Shown: positions 50,101 through 59,100 of the stretch, one piece after another
How positions within the stretch are numbered: the stretch's first letter is position 1
Layout of the letters: every line of letters begins with the position of its first letter
Source of the DNA: Bugulina stolonifera
Taxonomy: Eukaryota > Bryozoa > Gymnolaemata > Cheilostomatida > Bugulidae
Direction: 5' to 3'
NCBI GenBank assembly: GCA_935421135.1
Contig: OW285194.1
Location: forward strand, 1,116,001 to 1,180,000
Length of the DNA: 64,000 bases
The notes under the pieces: generated by a model
Seen by the model: only the letters and a program-made list of their open reading frames with translations
What the model was told of the DNA's origin: nothing
Databases searched by the model: none
Made by a program: the position numbers and the translations under genes

Positions 50101-50338
50101 GATTGGAGGAATGAATCTATACGAATGGATATCAGGAGGTTTCCAGAAGTTCATGACGGTATGGAATATTATATGTAATATAATAGTAACAATCAAGATA
50201 GGCAAAATGATAGTACAGGTAGGAGTGATATGTAAACGGAGAAAAGCTAGACCGAAGGAGGAAGCAATTGAACTGGAAGAAAGAGAAAAAGAATCAGTTA
50301 ACATTATCAAAGTAGACAACATAGAAGACACAACATAA
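44192..50338 (+). CDS. Gag-Env-like fusion polyprotein, 2,048 aa, no pol
   Basis: One unbroken frame. Residues 1-620 are polar and charged, with an ~87-residue internal duplication (around 374 and 460; HPRIEQ/PHIEQ, LLELSQER/MLELARER, KQEYVYR). Residues about 620-800 resemble the capsid of Ty3-type retrotransposons (ITFLEFMEEFNL, YYSSICSMANRIYP, AFISGLTPAYKR). A basic asparagine/arginine-rich stretch leads to a CCHC-like knuckle with a short last gap (C978, C981, H986, C989). Residues 1000-1300 are acidic with a duplicated module (MWSDEQVANELLLL at ~1118 and KWTNEEIINTLILL at ~1197). Residues 1434-1447 are hydrophobic, signal- or anchor-like. Then follows a cysteine-rich ectodomain with at least seven NxS/T sequons (for example NFTS, NISQ, NYTY), a membrane anchor at about 1988-2015 and a basic-acidic tail. 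No pol motif is seen. The Env class is not assigned. Confidence 0.85.
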   Translation: MDIKGAFKDTGKYLLGLESSKTRKRETGLTPMDTATEHTPEMETLLPSDEMSTLIPPPSPHTYEHEHGARSDIEVPTRGGSSATTVLTYQTPNDSKIGVRELTGARVRRTMSPVRLTDRFARHERERGIETLDSTIEEPEVLMRVPDGRGGYRYVDSAEREVRLGKHQSTAVDVEGESDEELVTLSQASTKTQPSFEGSENSFVRACKNFNREFKGLMEEHKAIRRRTEENKENIEPLRPSRSPFTELQLPDDTNHTEHTRNELRHSIIHSTPSVTRERNSHANRISRYICRSPLNRDYIEDDRQDTRPTLEEVARHRQLDIHDRQLPEMKGKNNMVSTKTVDCDSERQSKRHIYQRDEREPQIGYTLERENYRQQGSHPRIEQGGHDSSYHYQDDDQELLELSQERRVDSRHYNIQHQHSNEYDSTRKQEYVYRGEHKPKHMDSRHDFVHLPERYNRPLQNPYPHIEQRVHKSNPYKLDEREMLELARERKMPTMSDRRVQGHSVDHNKHLKQEYVYRNKGNLNPHARWDEATYGEDEPRRRYTEWNHGYTDRQDRLSQHILQYDDEDTYGDKRDMMARCSPTHRGHYRDENTAQPLENSMVSNVNSPVVNISTRLPEMEKYTNSPNDSITFLEFMEEFNLQVVALSIHETTWPKILPLYLADGALIIYKNMVEKFPFLKHNFEELTRRLALEFSDSCGIASSVDLYSKQKQSNETIGKYYSSICSMANRIYPNLDTQARDQIILGAFISGLTPAYKRPLLNNPSIKASEDAFKIAQRIERTNHMIITEGGVNKTIAESVSEKVNKVGNEMHRDQEMESLRRGLKELEMREAKRAEKENQIAKWNWRNNNMKPVTIGDNRTYYNPPPRRGQQAWNQNNRMQTSWVNNNQARNNYFNQRVRQAPYSQRPPFQRFSDRYSAERNQQFNRNYEWRNRERGSDRMPYRQPWRPERDNFRQAMEYNRDHEGPEYTAHGKAICKDCGKLGHQRCDLRDNTQGRRNNNNTERSVRFVEEPKDSPRRQFTEEDALNELRSAMKQHTHVVANGLEEKMEEQGNTITNEEVITNDIAGPHHNSTAYTEWNLEDLIEIPRPTNGMGKMNYSGTGYNKMGETGECIPAMWSDEQVANELLLLEESMNRHKEHVDGFQPDTGVRKYQRQNGRSDEDTDLSPLLEWLRGIDREEPQDKEATEENIFTDGKWTNEEIINTLILLQESTNSNMEHVEDTTTTSAIDENWEQSIGDVGNTDLASLMEWLEEVDDELLQEGTTNREDTSKATRDTVSRTKATIPDIRYVQFVEEDINATTVNTVRKDKKKKRRELELMMSNSPAWACTQDKLHTGKRWYHYDSSNRGGKSAKIKPTCREGEPCTHKDCHDMREEQETLCDQLHKIERNRSRRARNTGDNRVIIHQARTRINTTVPTPTARKGTSWWNISTSMTVMIGLLTLLTLVKKGAALPEHPMLCHTASDERAHPHLMLELPNEISCPKPMTEAHDVTPLDLKIYKTASITLQSRAFLCTHRETISTTLLYFFKDERIHREEISYNPVTMEECKEMSVKRMFKEKHLVDSNGFISTHVSTEPEYKWCCFNYERTIDNYDLIPGYIYFHRDTGLMQSSLGNVKGCKFEDNHCSIEGNGMIIWEGELKEECIFQESAETVSGQNHDQFWLSNDHSMAFSFMNSNWNKVQVCPESNPSLTLIRTDQGIWVDNATEIYGKNFTSDLGLLTWGSDVDNISQFIAGHVNSVATSLSIAIKNQTKNVFWNGIQALCQHEKLSLLLISKLMLISPTATVRQLLDDDYVIARTVSTNHIAVHTCYKLLQGQYTIGGTTEHECGDYIPVQLRTLHTNQTLFMDPTTATLHKTMPIKNCKGNEVTYFSLNYTLYEYSWSKHGVSKVENVNQDILQQLLYTNYTYTDPKLTIYKERVGLFPISDLNTGNTLLNDFVETIQRERAQMRRLGVWPATGTVTSAGTPFKIGGMNLYEWISGGFQKFMTVWNIICNIIVTIKIGKMIVQVGVICKRRKARPKEEAIELEEREKESVNIIKVDNIEDTT
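44217..44228 (+). promoter_or_regulatory. Candidate splice donor just inside the ORF
   Basis: CTGGTAAGT places a consensus 5' splice site after base 44222, 31 nt into the ORF (codon phase 1). A possible acceptor, AATACTACAG ending at 48440, would rejoin in the same phase shortly before the hydrophobic leader of the envelope-like half. This would parallel the spliced env mRNA of retroviruses. The acceptor has a weak pyrimidine tract. Confidence 0.4.
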
Positions 50339-51063
50339 GGAGACAACCACTAGTATTATAAATACCAGGTGGGAGGACTATTGTTATAGCCAAAAAGAGG
50401 TATGTAGGCAATGAGTTTAATTAAAAAGCATAAAAAGGATTCTAAAAATTATGTAAAACATTAGGGACCTACGACAGTATTACTAATTGGAATTAACAAT
50501 CAAAAGAGAAAGAAATTGACGATAAGTTTATCTTTACATGTACATGTGGATCAATAGAATTACATTACTATTATAGTTACAATTAACTGGCAGGCATGAG
50601 ATAGACACTCATGAATACTGTATTGGCATACAGCGGAGTACCTGCGCTGGGATGTGAGATAGATAGGACAAGGCTAGTTAAGTTAGGATACCAGCCTAAG
50701 GTAGAGTGTTTGTGAGTTAATTACTGCTAGCTAATTGTTGCTTTAAACTGCAGGAAACAACACACCATGGGTTATTGTTAGGTTAGTAGAATAGTGGTAT
50801 AGGTTTAGTTGGTCTTACTCACATACCCGTCCTTGGGGTTAACATTGTGGTGATCAATAGCAATAAGTAACAGTACGTAGTATAATTTGTTAATAAATAA
50901 CGGCAATAAGGTTAGTTTCCTTTTTACCAATCCAAAACGTTTTTTTTTTTTTCTTCTACATTATTGTAGAAGGTACGTTTACTAATGATTTTTCTAATAG
51001 CTGGGGTGAATTATAAGATGTGACCCAATATGATAATTTTTTAGAACGCTGGGGTCAGCGTTC
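50339..51063 (+). other. 3' untranslated region of the LTR element with two hairpins
   Basis: No coding sequence. A T-rich run near 50940 precedes a hairpin with arms CCTTCTACA/TGTAGAAGG (about 50953-50973), and a second hairpin GAACGCTG-GGGT-CAGCGTTC lies at 51043-51062 directly before the polypurine tract. Confidence 0.6.
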
Positions 51064-51081
51064 GGCGGAGAGAGGGGTGTA
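51064..51081 (+). promoter_or_regulatory. Polypurine tract
   Basis: GGCGGAGAGAGGGGTGTA abuts the TGTCA start of the 3' LTR, the expected position and composition for the plus-strand primer of an LTR retroelement. Confidence 0.8.
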
Positions 51082-54019
51082 TGTCAGATATGACATCGAT
51101 AATATTTATATTAGATTTGTAATAATAGAAAAGGATGTAGGAAACCAGGCTGTAACCAATAGAATACCAGCATGTATACTCATTATTCAAAGGTGAAGAC
51201 TACATGTAGACTCAGTACTTAACTTTAATGGTAATTATTATGATAGAGTGGCGGCGGACACCGCCTCAACATTTTTGGATTGCTATATTACACATAACTA
51301 AGGCTTAGGCTAGTCAGTTAATAACAGCAACCAGAGCCATTACATTTTTAATGCACTAGATATACTATCATAGACATATACAAACCTAGTTAACCAGCTG
51401 ACCTACAGAATACATAGAAGAAAAACCCAAAAACTAGATTACATTATATCATAAATTTTTCTTATACCTTAGTGGGCAACAATATATATATATTTACAGT
51501 AATTGCATTTTTTTCATCTTTTGTGGAACATAGGCCAAGGTTGTTAGTCAGCCAGCTATTTACATATATTAGGCAAACATCAGCAGAAGAGTTATCACAT
51601 CATTAATCTTTCAGTAATATTTTTATAAGACATCATGGACAAAATATCGCATTTCGAATTAGGTAATACTAAGGACATTAGTTGTAGAACTATAGACAAA
51701 GAGAGATAAAAGCACTATGATTACACACTATTATAAACGCATAGAATAGTAGGACTGTAACAAAACACATCAGACTACGCTAAAATTATACTATTATATG
51801 GATATATTAGATGTTTCAGTTTATTCTTTTTTATTTTTCTAATGCCATTGTGTATCATTCCGTATCCACAGCAGTAGGCTTAATCTATGACATCAGGTTA
51901 GCACAAACACGGAAGTTGGCATCTGTAAATATTAATAGATTTCTTTTTTTATGATGTGGTATAATCCTAGAAACACTATATCAATATGTTAATGTAACAT
52001 TTTTATCCACAGTAGATATACTGTGAAAGGTTGGGACTTACAGCTAATATCAATTCAATATAGACAGCAGTAAAAGTAGCATAGAGCAAATACATTGAAC
52101 TGATGAAACATTTCTGGGAATTGAAATCAAAGTTACAAATAGATAAAATAGGTGAACAACCACAGAGTAGAAGATATGCTGGCTGTCTGGGAATTGGAAT
52201 CCAAGTTACAAATAGATACAACAGGTGAACAACCACAGAGTAGAAGATATGCTGGATGTCTGGGAATTGGAATCACAAATAGAGTGACTCAGTTTGGAGA
52301 TTGCTTAATAATTAACTTAGAAATTAAGAATAACAAATGGCTGATGAAATACATAGGAAATATCATATATATATATATATTCATTTCTTATAGAATTTTG
52401 CTGACTAAGAAAATACCTGCATAATTTAGTGAGAAAGGTATGTAGAATAAGCCAAGAATAGAATTGGAAAACCCAAGAAAGAGTATAAAAGAAGGAGAGA
52501 AAACAGTAAGAATCAGAGCACATTGGGAGAACGCTCAGAGAGCACATTTGGGAGAACGCTCAGAGAGCACATTGGGATAACGCTCGGAGATCACAACTAA
52601 GGAGCACACAGGACAGAAGAAGAGATGACGATATTATAGAAGGAATAATCTGAGTGCTCAGTTATAATTGACTAGTATTATTATTAATTTTTTTTTTGAG
52701 ATATTCGGACTCAGACTCAGAGTAAGTCTTTATATATATTACATAGATAGTGATATTCCCTTTTGATAAGGAGGCTGATTGACAATTGTACCAGCTATAC
52801 CAAAGTGCTTGAATAATTCTTTTGAGATTGACCGATTGGAGATAACATTTTTTTTTGTAAGGCAATTAATTACATTCTGTACGCAGCAATTACAGACACT
52901 GATAATTTGGTTATTTGATCGCGAATTGGATTCAGCACATTGAACATTAGATTGAACCATTATTGGAGATTCAAATTTACTGAGTGAATTACATTGAATT
53001 ATTCGATTGGAGATACGGATAAATTTGGATGCAAAGTCTATATATATCTCAGAATTACTGAGAATTCGATTGGACGAATTTATACAATTCCAGTGAGACA
53101 ATTTCATATAACTCCACTGAAGCATTTTCATACAATTTCAGAGAGGCAATTTTGTACAATTCCACTGAGGCGTTTTCATACAATTCCAGTAGGATATTTT
53201 TCATACTTTTTTCATGAAGAGATTTTAGTGCATATTTCATTGAGGTAATTTCAAATACAACAATTCTCGAACTCAAATTTATAGGAGAAGTGATTGATTT
53301 ACAGGCAAATAACTCCTATCATACCTGATACACAGATCAAGGGAAAGAGATACACTTGAATAGAGTTGACTTGTTAGCACTTGCTGATTGGACAATATAT
53401 ATCGCATATAAATTCTCCAGGGGAGCTAGTCCCAATTCTGTCACTCGGATTCTTATATTCTGAAATAGACAAGAATCACATTTTTTGTATGTACACGAGA
53501 GGAAATAATTACTTGATTGCATACATCCTGAGTGTTACCATTACACGCACATAGAACCATAGAACCAAATTATAACAATTCATATAATTAATAGATTGAG
53601 TACAGGAGGTTATAGAAATTATAGATTATTGAAACAAATTTATTCATAGTGTGAAGTTATCACCTCTATCACGATTATCAGAATTGGCAGATATCCAATT
53701 GAATAAATTGCATGAACTTAGAAGTTATCTTCTCTCAATAGAGATATAATTGACGTGAGAAGACAACTATTAATTAGTGAGACAGACATTACATGTGAAC
53801 CAAAGTTGTCTTCTCTTAATTTATTGGAGGTTAATAGGGGAAGATAATTCCAAATTACACAGTACATTACACAAACCATTGAATACAAACACAACCAGTC
53901 TATATATTATATATCACATAGAACTCTTAGTGTACTAGCGTACTTAGTATACGTATACACATATACAATATAACATCACAATACACAATCATACAAATTA
54001 TCCCATTTCCCTCGTGACA
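51082..54019 (+). repeat. 3' LTR, 2,938 bp
   Basis: Nearly identical to the 5' LTR: shorter in a poly-T tract and in a TA microsatellite, with one visible substitution. It ends TGACA and is followed by CCAG. Confidence 0.92.
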
Positions 54020-54727
54020 CCAGATTCAAGATTCAGATTGGAGGAAAAGAGGAACTATCAGTCAGAGTTATGAATATATGAATTTTCAATTTAGTTTTTA
54101 TTTAACAACAGAACATCATGAACATTATGATTATCTAATGAATGATAATCCTTATGTTGCTTACAATGATTGTCTTTTTAAAATATAATAATTTATAAAT
54201 GATTATAACTTTAAAATATTAAATTAATGAAATATAGATAATAATTATTTACATTTTATTAATTCAATATATGAAAATTATAATCATTTAGGTTGTCATT
54301 TTCTTGTTTTGTAATGCAGCCTAAACAATATTGTTGATGCTATAACTATTAATTGTATGAATTTTTGTATAAAAAATTATTTAATATCATATCTATTAAT
54401 TACTATCAAATGCAGTTTTTAGTTTTTCATAGCATAACTTTCTGCCTCCAGCGTCCAAGGGTGAGAGTTTTCCCAAGGCTTGAAATCCCCCTGCACAAAG
54501 GATCCTCTTCATGTTTTAGTCTTTGGTTTCAAGTTTTCATGGTCTCTATGAAGCCTAAAAAGCTTCGGCGGCCGGGGCTCCGCCCCGGACCCCGTTGGGG
54601 GGCTTACAGCGCCCTCCAGCTGTTGGTCTCGGGCGCTTCGCGCCCTTGACTCGGGTGCTGCGCACCCTCAATAAATTTCCTTGGTGGGCAGGAGACCCCC
54701 TTTCTGAAAGTTGAAAATCCGCCCCTG

Positions 54728-54928
54728 CATAGTACTGTGTAACATAGAACACATTACTATATACATGTACATGTGTAATAGTACATAGTACTGTGTAACA
54801 TAGAACACATTACTATATACATGTACATGTGTAATAGTACATAGTACTGTGTAACATAGAACACACTACTATATACATGTACATGTGCATAGTACATAGT
54901 ACTGTGTAACATAGAACACACTACTATT
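54728..54928. repeat. ~54 bp minisatellite, right part
   Basis: About four units of the same array as 39959-40486, resuming after the nested insertions. Confidence 0.9.
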
Positions 54929-56191
54929 ATTGCATACCTGGAGTTCTCTTGCTACAAACTTGATACTTAACTGCATACCCAGATGAACTACAGCTGGAGG
55001 GTTGTCTCTGCCCAGCATAAGACCAGCAGTTTAATTAACATGTGTACAGCTACCAGCTGCACTAGTGGATACTCTCTGAGAGATCATATAAGTTGCAACC
55101 TATGACTAGCCATGACAGCCATTAAACTATTTCTTGTAACATTGTATGTCATCTTTATTCAACTTGTCAAACTAGCTTCAGCTTTCACTAATAATATAGA
55201 CTTTCAATTATTAGTGAAATTTGAAGCTAATGATGTCTTTTTATCATTCGCTACATTAAATGTAATGTTTTACTGCTGAGTAAAATTCTGTTTTAGCTAT
55301 AATTTGTCAATCCCGTGACTTTCAATGATAGCCCTAAGAAAAGTGTCAAAAGTCATAAATGGCCTTAAAAGTCCATAAAGTTCCATAAGATGCTTCAAAA
55401 CCCCAGCTGCTATCGTTTGGTTCAAAAAGCTTCCGTAGTTGTTGCCTAACAGTGTCAATTTTAACAAAACTTGAGTTCTGGTAACAGTTTTCCTACCCAC
55501 TACACAGTATGTGTACATCTAGTACTAGTATTGTTGGAGTTGTCTTACATTTATTAATGTTATTGTTCAATTGTGTTCCATTGCATACTACTACACGTAA
55601 GTGGATTGGAGTTGTCATCTTTCTACATGTAGTGCTAGTAAGTAGTAAGTACTAGTAATGTGGAAAGTGATCTATACTATTGGTGGTGTGAGAGTTGTTT
55701 TCTATCCTATACTTTGGGATAGGTAAATCAAGCCAGCAAATTAGCAATTGAATCATACATATACAATTCTCAGGTGTTATAAAAATACATAGTTCTGCAG
55801 ATAGATTTCCTTATTGTAACAGTACAGCCTCTAACCTGCCATGTACAGCAGACCTACTTCATCAATTATACTTACATGTCAGTGTTCTCCAATTTGATAC
55901 CCTGATCACTAGCAACTGTTTACTCAGCGATTAAACAAAACTGTACATCTGCCTTTTATATAATGTATAAAAACCAGCACTGGAATTTGAACTTCAGTAT
56001 GACATTGTAAAAATATAGTGGGGCCAGTAAAACTGAATGAAGGAGGAAGCATTACATATTGTGCACCTCTATTATGAATGCAAAGTACAGTGTGCATGTA
56101 TGATGACACTACTGATGTGTGGTTAGTGCTGAGTACATGTAGAATAGTGTGTGTTTTATTAGTAATACAGTGATTAGGTATTATAGGCTCA
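54929..56191. other. Upstream region of the Rho gene
   Basis: AT-rich DNA with no supported exon or element boundary. It should contain the promoter of the GTPase gene, but no element is clear enough to mark. Confidence 0.45.
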
Positions 56192-59100
56192 ATGGAAACC
56201 AAGACAAGAAAGATAACTGTCGTTGGTGATGGTTTCGTAGGAAAGACATGTTTACTAATCAGATACAAAGATAAAGAATTTGGTGAAGGTTATTTGCCTA
56301 CAGTGTGAGTTTACTTACTTACTTACTTACCTGCTTACCTGCTTACCTGCTTACCTGCTTACCTGCTTACCTGCTTAGCAGCTTAGCAGCTTACCTTCTT
56401 ACCTGCTTACCTGCTTACCTGCTTACTTGCTTACCTGCTTACCTGCTTACCTGCTTACCTGCTTACTTGCTTACTTGCTTACTTGCTTACTTACTTACTT
56501 ACTAGGTTATTGTTATACATGTATGTCCAAGACTACACATGAACCTGTCCTAGGGGCTCCAGGGCAGTCTAATCCGTATGAGGACTTTTATTAGAGAGAG
56601 ATGTTGATTTTTCATGTAGAGTCAAGAATGAACTGAATCAAACAAATAGATGGGACTTGATTTATTTGTACAATTAACCTCGCCTCTACTCAGAGGGCCT
56701 ACCGGGCAGTTGTAGTCATGAACACAGCACAACCAATTATAATTAGCACGGAACCCAAATAAAACCGACAGGCAATGCAATGGATTGTGAAACTATACTT
56801 TACATTGATTAAGTCAAACTTAGACACATTATAATCATAAATAGCAGTTCATACTAACAATATCGGTAGACACAGACACACATGTACATGTAGGTAAACC
56901 AGGTAATGATTGTGACTGATGCATAATTATAGGTAAGATCTGGGTAGGATTTGGTGTTGTCGTGCGTGTTGGTTCAGCCACATTGGTCTTCTAGAGTCTA
57001 GACCAACACTAGACATGCTTAAACATCTGCTTACTGTAGTTACTTACTTAGCAATTTAAATAGTGACTTACATGTACATGTACATACCTATCTGCTGACT
57101 TACATAAATATACCTATCTGCTGACTTACATGTATATACCTATCTGCTGACTTACATGTATATACCTATCTGCTGACTTACATGTATACACCTATCTGCT
57201 GACTTACATGTATACACCTATCTGCTGACTCGCTTACTTACATACTTATTTCCTTATCAGCATGTAGTTATTTATTTACGTTACATTGTATTGTAATGGT
57301 CGGGACATTTGCCTACACGGCCCTAGCCTACTTGATGGACAATGCAATACCTTAAGTACAGCTAGTTGTCACAGCTCTACTCAGCTATGCCTACATTTGA
57401 CTTGTATGCGTACTGTTATGTACGCTTTGACCACAATTTTATAATTACTATGTGCTATATACTTATATTGTACATTACTGAGCAATTATGTCCTTTTTAC
57501 ACCTATGAAAAGAGGGCCGAACTCTCAGAAGTACTTGATACTTATTTTGCACATGAATTAGATGATTTTAAGCATCTTTTGTTGAACCCAACATGTTATG
57601 GGTCGGGCATCGACCATCTGGCCGCACATCTTGTTGGGCAATTTCCGAACGATACTACGTCGGCCCTTTAAGACACTGCGTTGGCCTTTTTACCGGAACT
57701 TCCACCGGAAGTTCTAATAGTATATAAAGAGCACTGTTTTTATGTTCATTGTCTCATTTGATGCTTGGATCTCAATTAAGGCACTTCTATACTACTTATA
57801 CAGAGTGCTCACTTCGTAGTATTTGTCGTTCCAGTTGACAAGGACTCCGACTTTGCCTCCCGAACTTCCTGCTAGGTCGGAACATAATCTTTCTCAGTAT
57901 AGCAAGATAGCATCGACTCGGGACCATATGGGTAGTCCTGAGTAGTCATTGGACTACTAGTACCTGTCAATCTTTCATGTAATGAGAAGACCTAGCACCA
58001 CTCATAGGCTCTTCATTTTGGTCAAGGGATCGTCTTAGGGCGATATACACACATAACACCCCATAACATTACAGTATTACAGTAGCTTACTTGCATATTT
58101 ACTTCTAAAATATTCTCCATTCTACACTACTTGCCTACTTACATGTACTTCTCTGCTTACATACTTACTTGCTTAATTACCTACATGTATATTATAACTA
58201 TTTACATATTCAGATGTACATGTAAGTGTTTCTGTATAACTCCACACTTACAATGTACATGTACAGGTTTGAGAACTACGAGTATGAGACATATGTAGAT
58301 GGGAACCACCTTATCCTCTCGTTGTATGACACTGCAGGCCAGGAAGAGTATGACAAAATAAGATTCTTAAGCTACCCAAATGTAAGTTAAGGTAGCTCCA
58401 TATCTAGGATGAGCATTTTGTGCAATATACATGTACATGTAGTTAATGCTTCTTCAATACTACAATGTAAATCTACATGTTCATGATTGTACAGTGTGTA
58501 TAAATAACTGCAAGAGTTCAGAGCTCAAATAGTTTGAAAGCCTACACTGTGTAGATGCCTCATTGTCTATGTATGCTGATGTTGGACTGTGTACTTGTCT
58601 ATAATGTCACAAATAATTCCCACAATTACATGTACGTTCTAACATATTCAACATTGGATCATTGCAATATTGAATATGCAATGTACATTATTGTGTGTTG
58701 TAGACAGACGTATTTCTCATCTGCTTTGATGTTACTAATGAAGACAGTTTTGTCAATATTCCCACTAAATGGATTCCTGAGCTGAAGGCCCACGGTGTCA
58801 AAAAGAATTGTGATGGACTTCGTGTTCTCCTTGTGGGTATGTATCTAATGTACACAACTAACACTCTAATGATATCTACTGATCCACATGACTCTTATGG
58901 ACAATGTTTGATAGATAAGAGTAATTGTCGATTAGAAAGTAATTGAATCTGGCATAGTTTATCAGGTAACGCTATCAACACCTAACACTAACATAACAGA
59001 CCAGAGATATATACAACACAGGTTTAAAAGAAAACACCTTCAAGAAGTGCTTATACATGTATAACCATAAATCCACATTCAATAATAAAAGAAAAAGACA

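Larger units (their letters stand above)
41033..54019 (+). mobile_element. LTR element with Gag and Env-like ORF and no pol
   Basis: A complete element: 5' LTR 41033-43973, leader, one 6.1 kb ORF, 3' untranslated region, polypurine tract, 3' LTR 51082-54019. The LTRs start TGTCA and end TGACA. The target duplication is CCAG (41029-41032 and 54020-54023). By eye the two LTRs differ by one substitution (T/G near 42966 versus 53008) and two microsatellite length changes, so the insertion is very recent. The interior holds Gag-like and Env-like segments but no protease, RT, RNase H or integrase, so it must be mobilised in trans if it moves. The Gag-like part points to a Ty3/gypsy-type ancestor, and the 4 bp duplication is compatible with this. 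Confidence 0.88.
40487..54727. mobile_element. DNA transposon (CAGGGGCGG-type ends) split by an LTR element
   Basis: The left end CATGGGCGGATTTA and right end AAAATCCGCCCCTG are inverted repeats (12 of 14 match). They are flanked by CATAG at 40482-40486 and 54728-54732 and embedded in one minisatellite array. Removing the inner LTR element leaves about 1.25 kb: a left arm 40487-41032 and a right arm 54020-54727. A stretch in the left arm (GGAACTATCACTCAGAGTTA) recurs in diverged form in the right arm. No transposase remains. The ends and 5 bp duplication suggest a hAT-like (hAT5-type) non-autonomous element. Confidence 0.7.

Noticed and set aside
44192..50338. Giant cellular gene rather than a transposon ORF
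   Set aside because: It is bounded by nearly identical LTRs, a polypurine tract and a target duplication, and has a capsid-like region and CCHC-like knuckle.
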